Of a stretch of 38,649 nucleotides of DNA, positions 21,868 through 29,325 are shown piece by piece. The stretch's first letter is position 1; each line of letters begins with the position of its first letter. A program made the translations under genes and the position numbers. Under the pieces are notes generated by a model. That model saw nothing but the letters and a program-made list of their open reading frames with translations. It did no database searches and was not told the origin of the DNA. The stretch is from CF-118 sp035689345. Its GTDB lineage: Bacteria; Chloroflexota; Dormibacteria; Dormibacterales; Dormibacteraceae. The stretch is from positions 1 to 38,649 of the forward strand of contig DASSLR010000071.1 in assembly GCA_035689345.1 (NCBI GenBank), given 5' to 3'.

Positions 21868-22779
21868 ATGTACCACCAGATCACCAGCAACAAGAGGAAG
21901 AGCGTGGTCATCGTCGTGCTCTTCCTGGCCGTCTGGCTGCTTGCCGGGCTCGTCATCGGGGGCCTGGCCACCGCTGACACGGGGGGTGCCATCGTCGGCA
22001 CGATCATCCTTGGGCTGCTGGGTGTCCTCGCCGCCCTGTACGCGTACTTCCTCGGCGCGTCGACCGTGCTGTCGGTCATGGGCGCGCATGAGGCAGATCC
22101 AGGGCAGTACCAGCAGCTCTACAACATCGTCCAGACGCTCGCCATAGGCGACGGCCTGCCGATGCCCAAGGTCTACGTGATCGACGACCCCAGCCCGAAT
22201 GCATTCGCCACGGGTCGCGACCCGCAGCACGCGGCAGTCACGGTGACGAGCGGACTCCTGCAGATGATGAACCGCGAAGAGCTCGAAGGCGTGCTCTCGC
22301 ACGAGATGAGCCACATCAAGAACTACGACGTGCGGCTGCTCCTGATCGTCACGACCATGATCGGCATGGCCACGCTGATAGCCAGTGCTTTCTGGCGCGG
22401 TGCGTTTCGCATCCGCGGCGGTGGTCGTGACTCGGGACAGGTCATGCTCGTGATCATCGCCATCGGCATCATCTTCACGCTGATCGCCTTCCTGGTCGGG
22501 CCCCTGATGCAGCTCGCCCTGTCCCGCGACCGCGAGTCACTTGCCGACGTGAGCGGGGTGGAGCTGACGCGCAACCCGGTCGGCCTGATCAACGCGCTCA
22601 AGAAGATCGCCAGCAACGACAAGCCGCCCGAGCGCTTCAACCACGCCGTCGCGGCGATGTGCATCGACAACCCCGAGGAGCACCACGGGAGCTTTTTCAG
22701 CCGGCTGTTCGAGACTCACCCGCCGATCGAGGAGCGGATCGCCGTCCTGGAGAAGATCGCGAGCGTCCAGCAAACCTAG
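21868..22779 (+). CDS. htpX: Membrane zinc metalloprotease HtpX (M48)
   Basis: 303 aa. HtpX degrades misfolded membrane proteins. Two N-terminal helices (about 13-34 and 40-65) are followed by the M48 catalytic site HEMSH (about 144-148) and the third zinc ligand Glu in SRDRESLAD. Two more helices lie between. The last third (ETHPPIEERIAVLEKIA) is typical of the family. It starts 16 nt after the GT2 stop, so the two may be co-transcribed, though TAGAGT at about 21850 could be a separate -10. A block of direct repeats begins 28 nt after the stop. Confidence 0.95.
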   Translation: MYHQITSNKRKSVVIVVLFLAVWLLAGLVIGGLATADTGGAIVGTIILGLLGVLAALYAYFLGASTVLSVMGAHEADPGQYQQLYNIVQTLAIGDGLPMPKVYVIDDPSPNAFATGRDPQHAAVTVTSGLLQMMNREELEGVLSHEMSHIKNYDVRLLLIVTTMIGMATLIASAFWRGAFRIRGGGRDSGQVMLVIIAIGIIFTLIAFLVGPLMQLALSRDRESLADVSGVELTRNPVGLINALKKIASNDKPPERFNHAVAAMCIDNPEEHHGSFFSRLFETHPPIEERIAVLEKIASVQQT

Positions 22780-22806
22780 TTGTCGGGCGGGACCATTCCC
22801 ACCCTT

Positions 22807-22864
22807 TGCATACAAATGCGGGGTATTTCTGCGTTTTTTCGCGCGATTGCATACAAACGCGGGG
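22807..22864. repeat. Left pair of 41-nt-phased direct repeats flanking DUF559 gene
   Basis: TGCATACAAATGCGGGG at 22807-22823 and TGCATACAAACGCGGGG at 22848-22864. Start-to-start distance is 41 nt, with the linker ending TTCGCGCGAT. The same unit, phase and orientation recur on the other side of the nuclease gene. Confidence 0.9.
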
Positions 22865-22865
22865 T

Positions 22866-23744
22866 TCAGGTCGCAAGCGCGGCGCGGACGGTGCTTAGGA
22901 CCAGATCGGGCGTGTTGTAAATATCGCCCGCCGTAAAGCGCAGGAGGCGGAAGCCGGCTTCGAGGAGACGGTTCTGCCTCCGGTTGTCCTCCGCGAGCGT
23001 TTCGCGATGGCCACCGCCGTCGTATTCGAGACCAAGCCGCTGCTCGCGGTAGTACAGATCCACCCGGCCCAGGAAGCGATGGAACCGATCGCGGATGACG
23101 ACCTGGGCTTCCGGCCGGGGTAGTCCTCCGAGGACCAGCAGCATTCGCATGCGGCTCTCCATTGGCGACTCAGTGGCAGCTTCGGCGTGGTCGACAACCT
23201 GCCGGAGGATCCGGACGCCCTGAGTGCCTGCGGACTCGGCGGCCGCCTTCTGGAGCGTGGCGATGCTCATCAGGCGGGCATGCAGAGCCATATCAGTCAC
23301 GACAACCGCCTCGACCAGAGGTAGCTGCGCACACAGATCACGAAGAGTCCTTAGAACTGATGTCGCGCGGAATCCCCGAGCCTTCACGACATCGCCCTTT
23401 TCCAGTGCGCAGCGTCGGACGATCATGCCGGCCCGCGAAGAGACACTGCCGTCGGAAACAGTCATCTCAATGGATTCCAGTGACAGGTCCAGACCATGCA
23501 ACCAAGCCGCCGTAAGCCCTGAGAATGCGGCTGCGGGCGGCAGCCTGCGGCTCGCCGCCTCGACCCTCAAAAGTGGAGTTTCTTCAATCGACTTCGGCAG
23601 ATAGGTTCCAGGCCCGACCCTGCGCCAGGCCATGCTTTGAAAGTTCCAACGATCCAGGCCATGCCGGCGACCATCCGCGAGCGTGACAGGCCCACGCGTC
23701 AGCGATGCAGGAATTCGCGGCCGACGTCCCATCAGAGGGAGCAT
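22866..23744 (-). CDS. DUF559 (Vsr-like) endonuclease-domain protein with AbiEi-like N-terminus
   Basis: 292 aa; an alternative ATG at 23732 (MGRRPRIP) is possible. The C-terminal 110 residues match DUF559, a PD-(D/E)xK fold related to the Vsr mismatch endonuclease: FLGRVDLYYREQRLGLEYDG with the acidic pair, then ETLAEDNRRQNRLLEAGFRLLRFTAGDIY. The N-terminal part (GPGTYLP, AAAFSGLTAAWLHGLDL) looks like the AbiEi-type winged-helix and linker region often seen in such proteins. No methylase or antitoxin partner is nearby. Paired direct repeats stand at both ends of the gene in the same orientation, as expected for a small mobile or excisable unit. The function is unproven. Confidence 0.8.
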   Translation of the reverse strand: MLPLMGRRPRIPASLTRGPVTLADGRRHGLDRWNFQSMAWRRVGPGTYLPKSIEETPLLRVEAASRRLPPAAAFSGLTAAWLHGLDLSLESIEMTVSDGSVSSRAGMIVRRCALEKGDVVKARGFRATSVLRTLRDLCAQLPLVEAVVVTDMALHARLMSIATLQKAAAESAGTQGVRILRQVVDHAEAATESPMESRMRMLLVLGGLPRPEAQVVIRDRFHRFLGRVDLYYREQRLGLEYDGGGHRETLAEDNRRQNRLLEAGFRLLRFTAGDIYNTPDLVLSTVRAALAT

Positions 23745-23800
23745 GCAAGTCGCTCGCGAGGAACGGAACGCACCCTGTTAAGAGCCGATGCCCCGCCGAT

Positions 23801-23855
23801 TGCATACAAACGCGGGGAAAATCGCGGGGATTTCGCGCGATTGCATACAAACGCG
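23801..23855. repeat. Right pair of 41-nt-phased direct repeats flanking DUF559 gene
   Basis: TGCATACAAACGCGGGG at 23801-23817 and TGCATACAAACGCG at 23842-23855, again 41 nt apart with a linker ending TTCGCGCGAT. Each right copy lies exactly 994 nt from its left counterpart (22807 to 23801; 22848 to 23842). Confidence 0.9.
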
Positions 23856-23876
23856 TGATCCTGGCTATAAGCCCTA

Positions 23877-23882
23877 GATAAT
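23877..23882 (+). promoter_or_regulatory. -10 box of the transporter/HEAT/cNMP gene
   Basis: GATAAT (within TAGATAAT) lies 6 nt before the GTG at 23889. No Shine-Dalgarno is present, so the message is probably leaderless. The right-hand direct repeat ends 21 nt upstream and overlaps the -35 area. Confidence 0.5.
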
Positions 23883-23888
23883 CCCCCC

Positions 23889-26800
23889 GTGACAGCCCTG
23901 CTGCCATTCCTAGCGAAGTTCCTGCACGTCCGCCGGTCGGAGCTGGACCGCACCCTCCAGGTCGCGGGCTTCGCCATGGTGCTCGGATGGGCGATGTACA
24001 CCGCGTTCAACGCCGCCCAGGCCATCTTTCTCACGAAGTCCGGCCCGCAGGCCTACCCGCTGTTCTTCATCATCCTCGCCCTCGCCGTCTGGCCGATGGT
24101 GGCCCTCCAGGGCGCGCTCACGCGCCGCATCGGAGTCAACCGTGCGTTCCGCGTGAACCTCGCGCTGAACGTCGTGGCCGCTCTCGCGGTGTTCACGGCT
24201 TACGAGATCGACGAATCGTCGGTGGTGGCCTTCACCGCCTACGTCATCTACTCGGTCGCATTCGAGCTCGTGATGATCCAGTTCTGGCTGTTCGTCACGC
24301 AGCACTTCAACCTGCTCGAGGGCAAGCGCATCTTCCCCGTGATCGCGGCTGGATCGAGCATCGGCTACATCCTTTCGGGGTTCACGACCACCGCGATCGC
24401 GTTGTTCGCGACCGAGCCGCTCATCTTCGTGTGGGCGGTGGGCTCGGCCGTCTCGATCTACCTGACCATCTGGCTCGAGAAGCGCCTGTACCGTCCGGCC
24501 TTCGACGATGACGCCGAGCAGTTCTTCGCGGATGAGCACTCGCCGCGTCGCAGCCACGGTTTCGTGGCCGCCCTGCGCGCGGCCGCGCAATACCTCACCG
24601 GCAGCAGGCTCGTCCTCGCGCTGGTGCTGCTGGCGCTCGTGCTCCAGGTCGCGAGCCGGACCGGCGACTACCTCGTGGCGTTGATCTTCGTCGACGCCAC
24701 GCACAGCAACCTGCAGGCGCTGACCATCCTCCTTGGCAACGCGTGGCTGGCGAGCTACGTGGTGCAGCTGGCCGTCAGCCTCTTCGTCGCGCCCATCGTC
24801 CTCGAGAAGCTCGGAGTCAAGAACGCGATCCTCGCGCTTCCGGTCTTCACCCTCATCGGATTCACGGCCGTGGCGGTCAGTCCCGTGCTGGTGACGTCCC
24901 TCTTCCTCTTCATCGTCCGCAACGGGTTGCAGACGGGCCTCGACGACCCGGCCGAGAACGTTCTCGGCGGCGCCCTGCCGGCGCAGATCGGCCCCAAGCT
25001 GAAGTTCCTGCTCGACAACGTCGTGCTCCCGGGGGGCGCCGTGGTCAGCGGCCTCGGCCTGATCCTCGTCCAGCGCCTGACCGGCGGCAGCCTCGAGGTG
25101 CTGGCCGTCATCGGAATGATCGTCGCCTGCCTGTTCATCCTTGCCGCGCTGCGCGTGCGCGGTCTTTATGTCGGCGCCATCTACGAGCGGCTGCGCACCC
25201 ATGCCATCTCGCTGCTCGACTTCCAGCAGGCGCTCGGCACGCCGACTCCGGAGCAGGTCGCGGAGCTCCAGGGCTTCGTCCGCCAGGGCGACGACAAGGT
25301 CAAAGAGTTCGCGGCGGCGGCCCTCGGCAAGCTCGCGCCGGACGGCTTCGCGACGATGCTGCCCGAGATGCTCGCGTCGGAGGACGCGATGGTCCGGCGC
25401 CTGGCCTTTCAGCTCGCTTCGCCGGAGCTGATCACCGACGACCAGCTCGGCGCCGCCGCATTCGATTCCGATCCGTGGGTGCGCGCGGCGGCCGCTGTCG
25501 CGGGCGCCGCGAAACGCACGCCGTGGGAAGGTTCCGCGGCCGTCCTCGACCGGCTCGTCGACGCCAACGACGTGCAGCACCGAGCCGCCGCCGTGTGGGC
25601 GGCGTCGTTCATCGGCGATCACAACACCGTCGCGGCGGCGATGGCGGACGCCGAGGCCCGCGTGCGCCTGGAGGCGCTGCGCAGCTTCGCCAAGCTCAAG
25701 GGCAGCGTTCGTGGCTCCGCGCCCGCGCTGATCGCGTGCATGCGCGATGTCGATCCCGAGGTCCGGCGCACGGCCCTGCGTGAGGCGGTGCGCTGGACGC
25801 CTCCGCCGGAGCTGGAGGCCGATTTCGTGGCCGCCCTGGTCGACGGACTCGCGAGCGGCGATCGCGAGGTGCGCCGCCTGGCCGCCGAGGCGCTCGCGGC
25901 CCAGCCGCCGTCGGCGCTGGAGCAGACCTTGCCCCTGCTCGAGGGACGCGGCGACGCCGCGCCCGCGACCATCGAGGCGCTGGTCCGCAGCGGCCGGCCG
26001 GAGCTCTTCGTGCACGCTCGCGGCCACCTCGAACGGCAGATGGCGGAGGGTGTGCATCTCGCCAGGCTCGGCGCTCGCCTGTCGGCCGCGCACCGGCGCG
26101 GCGAGGACGGCTCGGCCGAGCACGGCTTTCTGCACGTGGCCCTCGACGACTACGTGGAGTTCGTAGCCGAAAGCGGCCTCGCCGCGATGCGCGCCCTCCA
26201 CGGGAAGAGAGGCTTCGCCACCGTCGAGCGCGGCGTGCGCTCGGTCGAGCCCGGCGCGAAGGCCGAGGGCCTGGAGACGCTGTTAAACTTCGGCCCCGGC
26301 TGGCTGGCGACGCCGCTGGCGCAGCTCCTCGACCGTGAATCTTTTGACGCAAGCACGACCCGCGGCGTGTCCAGGGCGGAGCTGGAGGCTCTGGAAAAGC
26401 ACCCTGACCGCTGGGTCCAGGAAGGGGCGCGGGCCGTCCTCGTCGGTCCGGGGCCCGGCATGAAGGAGCTGATCGCGCTCAAGCAGGTGCCGCTGTTCAG
26501 CGAGCTGACGCTGGAGCAGCTCGCGAGCATCGACAGGTTGATGGTGACGCGCCATTACATGAAGGGCGAGGTCGTTTTTCGCGAGGGCGACGTGGGCTCG
26601 GAGCTCTACGTCGTGCTCGAGGGGGAGATCCGGATCCACCTGGATGGCGGTGGCAATGAGGTGACCATCGCGCGCCTGGGCCCGAACACCGTGGTCGGCG
26701 AGATGGCGGTGTTCGACGAGCAACCTCGCTCCGCGAGCGCCGAGGCGACGATGGACACGACGGTGCGCGTGCTGCGCAAGGATCGCCTGCAGGTCATCGT

Positions 26801-26918
26801 GCACGAGCACCCGGAGGTGCTGCTGGAGTTCGTCAAGAACCTGAGCCAGCGCATCCGCCAGATGGACGCGCGCCTGGAATCGGGCGGCGCGCGCGCGCAG
26901 GAGTCAAACGCGGTCTAG
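23889..26918 (+). CDS. NTT/MFS-like transporter fused to HEAT repeats and a cyclic-nucleotide-binding domain
   Basis: 1009 aa from GTG 23889. Residues 1-420 form about 12 membrane helices resembling the ADP/ATP translocase (Npt1/Npt2) family (FAMVLGWAMYTAFNAAQAIFLTKSGP in parts). Residues 430-840 are HEAT-like alpha-alpha repeats (VKEFAAAALGKLAP, VRLEALRSFAKLKG, VRRTALREAVRW, VRRLAAEALAAQPP). Residues 857-995 form a cyclic-nucleotide-binding domain; its phosphate cassette is GEMAVFDEQPRSASA with Gly937, Glu938 and Arg947, the residues needed to bind cAMP or cGMP. A class III cyclase gene lies 2.4 kb downstream. Whether it moves nucleotides is unknown; without an intracellular lifestyle a sensor or other substrate is as likely. 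Confidence 0.87.
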   Translation: MTALLPFLAKFLHVRRSELDRTLQVAGFAMVLGWAMYTAFNAAQAIFLTKSGPQAYPLFFIILALAVWPMVALQGALTRRIGVNRAFRVNLALNVVAALAVFTAYEIDESSVVAFTAYVIYSVAFELVMIQFWLFVTQHFNLLEGKRIFPVIAAGSSIGYILSGFTTTAIALFATEPLIFVWAVGSAVSIYLTIWLEKRLYRPAFDDDAEQFFADEHSPRRSHGFVAALRAAAQYLTGSRLVLALVLLALVLQVASRTGDYLVALIFVDATHSNLQALTILLGNAWLASYVVQLAVSLFVAPIVLEKLGVKNAILALPVFTLIGFTAVAVSPVLVTSLFLFIVRNGLQTGLDDPAENVLGGALPAQIGPKLKFLLDNVVLPGGAVVSGLGLILVQRLTGGSLEVLAVIGMIVACLFILAALRVRGLYVGAIYERLRTHAISLLDFQQALGTPTPEQVAELQGFVRQGDDKVKEFAAAALGKLAPDGFATMLPEMLASEDAMVRRLAFQLASPELITDDQLGAAAFDSDPWVRAAAAVAGAAKRTPWEGSAAVLDRLVDANDVQHRAAAVWAASFIGDHNTVAAAMADAEARVRLEALRSFAKLKGSVRGSAPALIACMRDVDPEVRRTALREAVRWTPPPELEADFVAALVDGLASGDREVRRLAAEALAAQPPSALEQTLPLLEGRGDAAPATIEALVRSGRPELFVHARGHLERQMAEGVHLARLGARLSAAHRRGEDGSAEHGFLHVALDDYVEFVAESGLAAMRALHGKRGFATVERGVRSVEPGAKAEGLETLLNFGPGWLATPLAQLLDRESFDASTTRGVSRAELEALEKHPDRWVQEGARAVLVGPGPGMKELIALKQVPLFSELTLEQLASIDRLMVTRHYMKGEVVFREGDVGSELYVVLEGEIRIHLDGGGNEVTIARLGPNTVVGEMAVFDEQPRSASAEATMDTTVRVLRKDRLQVIVHEHPEVLLEFVKNLSQRIRQMDARLESGGARAQESNAV

Positions 26919-26923
26919 GCGAA

Positions 26924-27724
26924 TCAGGGCGGCGGCGTCTGGCCGTATGTGTAGTGCTGATCCGGCCATTGCGAGGCGCCGACCACGGTCTGCGTGCAGC
27001 CGGATGCAACAGTGCAGGACCAATCGGTGCTCACCTTGACGATGACCTCGTAGGGTTGGAGGCTCTCGTTGTTAGCGAGCGGCCGGTTGAACGGGTCAGT
27101 CAGGAACGCCTTCCCAGGCGCAGCGGCGTAGTACATCTGCTGTTCAAAGGTGCCGTTGACCGTGACGGTCTTGGCTGTGAAGTCCAGCGTGGCCTTCGTT
27201 ACCTCCACCGGCGGCCCGCTCGGCGCCACGACCTGAGCATTGGTCGAGACCGGCGGCTGGCCGCCGATCGGCCACGCGTAGACCCAACTCTCCCCCAGCG
27301 TCTCGACGTTCCACACGCTGAAGCCGAGGACGTCGGACCCAATGACCAGCGTGACCTGCCAGGCGGGGTTGGCGCCCTGCGCGGGCGCGGAGAGCACCTC
27401 CGTCCCTCCGAATGACTCCAGCCGGCTCGGGAGGGTTGCTGTCGCGACCGCATTGAAAAACCGGAGCGTTTTGCCACCCGGTTGAAACGAGGGCGTGGTC
27501 GACTGCATGCGCTTTGAATCGCTGGCCTTGATGGTGCGCCCGCTTCCAGCCAGTTCCACGCCGATGTTCTGGTCGAACCTGACGCTGATCACGGCGCCCG
27601 CATCGGCGTCGGTCAACAGGACGCCTAACGGCAGTTGCGTAGGACAGGCGTCGCACGGATTGCCAACGACGCAGCCTGGGACCAGGAGGGCGATCGCGGC
27701 GAGAGCGCCCAGCGCGGCGCGCAT
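26924..27724 (-). CDS. Hypothetical secreted lipoprotein
   Basis: 266 aa. A hydrophobic leader (ALGALAAIALLVPGC) ends at Cys18, a plausible though imperfect lipobox (VPGC), so it is probably lipid-anchored outside the membrane. The mature part is rich in beta-strands and has four more cysteines (NPCDACPT and SCTVASGC) that may pair. The end is Pro-rich. I recognise no family. It converges on the transporter gene, 5 nt apart. A TAAGCT hexamer lies 9 nt before the ATG. Confidence 0.7.
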   Translation of the reverse strand: MRAALGALAAIALLVPGCVVGNPCDACPTQLPLGVLLTDADAGAVISVRFDQNIGVELAGSGRTIKASDSKRMQSTTPSFQPGGKTLRFFNAVATATLPSRLESFGGTEVLSAPAQGANPAWQVTLVIGSDVLGFSVWNVETLGESWVYAWPIGGQPPVSTNAQVVAPSGPPVEVTKATLDFTAKTVTVNGTFEQQMYYAAAPGKAFLTDPFNRPLANNESLQPYEVIVKVSTDWSCTVASGCTQTVVGASQWPDQHYTYGQTPPP

Positions 27725-27767
27725 GGCGCGATCAGCTTACGGCGCGATTCGCACCCGAGACGACTGA

Positions 27768-27956
27768 TTACTCTTCGGGGCGGACCTCGACCTTCTTGCG
27801 CGCCGCCTCCAGGCGCTCCGTGCAGATCTTCAGGTAGACCCGAGCCTCGTCGACGGCCTTGAGCGCATCGTCGAGGGACAGGTCGCCGTCCTCCAGCAGC
27901 TTCAGCTTCTCGTCGAGCTTGGCCAGTGCCTGTTCGTAGCTGAGCTCCTCGGTCAC
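27768..27956 (-). CDS. xseB: Exodeoxyribonuclease VII small subunit
   Basis: 62 aa from a GTG at 27956 that overlaps the xseA stop as GTGA. The family pattern is plain: LSYEQALAKLDEKLKLLEDG, LSLDDALKAVDEARVYLKIC and ERLEAARKKVE. XseB is a short coiled-coil hairpin that binds the large subunit. A much longer open frame over it in this phase (up to 28730) is a shadow of xseA. Confidence 0.94.
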   Translation of the reverse strand: MTEELSYEQALAKLDEKLKLLEDGDLSLDDALKAVDEARVYLKICTERLEAARKKVEVRPEE

Positions 27957-29302
27957 TGCTCGACCTCCTCGACGCGGGCTCGCAGCCGGCCCTCGGCGAG
28001 CCTCACGCGGATGCGGCCGCCACTCGCGACGGCAGTGGCCGTCCGCAGCACGGCGCCCGTCTTCTCGTCCTGCGTGATGCTGTAGCCGCGGGCGAGCACC
28101 GAGTCCGGGCTTAGCGCCACGAGCCGCTCGCGCCGGTGGTCCAGCGCCCGGCCGGCGGCCGCAAATCGCGCGGCCAGCGCGCGGTCGAGCCTCTCGGCGG
28201 CGCGCCGTGACGCGAGCTGGTTGCGGCTGCGATCGAGGCGGGCGAACGTGGCGGCTTCCAGGCGCCGGCCGCGCTCGCGCAGCGCCTCGGCGCGTCGTGC
28301 GAGCTGCTGGATGGGGCTGAGGCGCGCGACGTCGGCCCGGGCGCGCGCGAGGCGTTCGACGCGCGAGCGAAGCATCGCCGGCAGGACCTGAACCAGCCGC
28401 TCGCGGCGCGCGCGCAGCCGCTCCGACTCGCGCTCGAGCCGCAGACCCTGCTCGCGCTCGATCCGCCGCCCGCGCTCGCGCAGCGACGCGAGCAGGTCGG
28501 CCTTCTTGGGCACGACCCGCGCGCCCGCCTCGGTGGGCGTGCGGCACTCGGCGTCCGCGACCATGTCGGCGACAGTGCGGTCGGACGTGTGCCCGAGCGC
28601 CGTCACCACCGGCAGGCGCGAGGCGAGGATCGCCCGCGCGATGACCTCGTTGTTGAACGCGAACATCTCCTCGAAGCTGCCACCGCCGCGGGCGATGATC
28701 ACGACGTCGGCCAGGGCCTCGGAGTTGCACCGCCGCAGGGCGCGGGAGATGCTGCCCGGCGCCGAGGCGCCCTGAACCTGCACCGGGTACACCACCACGC
28801 CCATGTTCGGGAAGCGCTCCCAGATCGTCTCCTGCAGGTCGTGGATCACAGCCCCTGTCGGGGAGGTGAGAAGGGCGACGGCTCGGGGCAGGAAGGGAAG
28901 AGGGCGCTTGCGGGCGGGATCGAAGGCGCCCTCGGCGTCCAGCCTGCGCTTCAGCTCCTCCAGGCGGGCCCGCAGCTTGCCCACGTCGTCGAACTCGACC
29001 TGGTCGACGACGAAGCGGACCATGCCGTACTGGTTCCAGTAGTCGACCCGCCCCCGGAACACGAAGACCTGCCCGTCCTCGGGAAGCGTGGTCACGCGCC
29101 GGGCGTCATCCGCGAAGAGGAACCCGTTGATCAGGCTCTGCCCGTCCTTGATGGCGAAGCTGTAGTGGCCCTTCGTGCCCTTCTTCATACCGCTCACCTC
29201 GCCCTTGACCAGCAGGGCCGTGAGCGGCCGCAGCTCGCGCTGGATCTCCCGTGCGAGCTCGGAAACCGTGAGCGGACGTGCCGCTTCTTCGGGCCGAATC
29301 AT
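27953..29302 (-). CDS. xseA: Exodeoxyribonuclease VII large subunit
   Basis: 449 aa, normal length. ExoVII degrades single-stranded DNA from both ends to acid-soluble oligonucleotides. The N-terminal OB-fold (about 10-105: LTVSELAREIQREL, KGEVSGMKKGTKGHYSFAIKD) is followed by the catalytic domain with RGGGSFEEMFAFNNEVIARAI, VVTALGHTSDRTVADMVAD and CRTPTEAGA, then a long Arg-rich coiled coil and the C-terminal ARGYSITQDE segment. It diverges from the cyclase gene with only 23 nt between the starts. A TAAGCT hexamer ends 7 nt before the ATG. Confidence 0.97.
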   Translation of the reverse strand: MIRPEEAARPLTVSELAREIQRELRPLTALLVKGEVSGMKKGTKGHYSFAIKDGQSLINGFLFADDARRVTTLPEDGQVFVFRGRVDYWNQYGMVRFVVDQVEFDDVGKLRARLEELKRRLDAEGAFDPARKRPLPFLPRAVALLTSPTGAVIHDLQETIWERFPNMGVVVYPVQVQGASAPGSISRALRRCNSEALADVVIIARGGGSFEEMFAFNNEVIARAILASRLPVVTALGHTSDRTVADMVADAECRTPTEAGARVVPKKADLLASLRERGRRIEREQGLRLERESERLRARRERLVQVLPAMLRSRVERLARARADVARLSPIQQLARRAEALRERGRRLEAATFARLDRSRNQLASRRAAERLDRALAARFAAAGRALDHRRERLVALSPDSVLARGYSITQDEKTGAVLRTATAVASGGRIRVRLAEGRLRARVEEVEQ

Positions 29303-29309
29303 CGTCGTT

Positions 29310-29318
29310 AGCTTAAAT
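29310..29318. promoter_or_regulatory. Interlocked divergent -10 boxes for xseA and cyclase
   Basis: Minus-strand TAAGCT (29315-29310) ends 7 nt before the xseA ATG; plus-strand TTAAAT (29313-29318) ends 7 nt before the cyclase ATG. The two hexamers share three base pairs, so both promoters cannot be occupied at once. The -35 of each would lie in the other gene's coding sequence. Confidence 0.55.
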
Positions 29319-29325
29319 TGCCGCC

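Noticed and set aside
22784..22804. Weak hairpin after htpX (GGGCGGG/CCCACCC)
   Set aside because: Has a mismatch and only three T after it; not convincing as a terminator.
23910..26201. 763-codon open frame on the minus strand
   Set aside because: Antisense shadow of the transporter/HEAT gene; composition dominated by E, R, G, H and Q with no recognisable domain.
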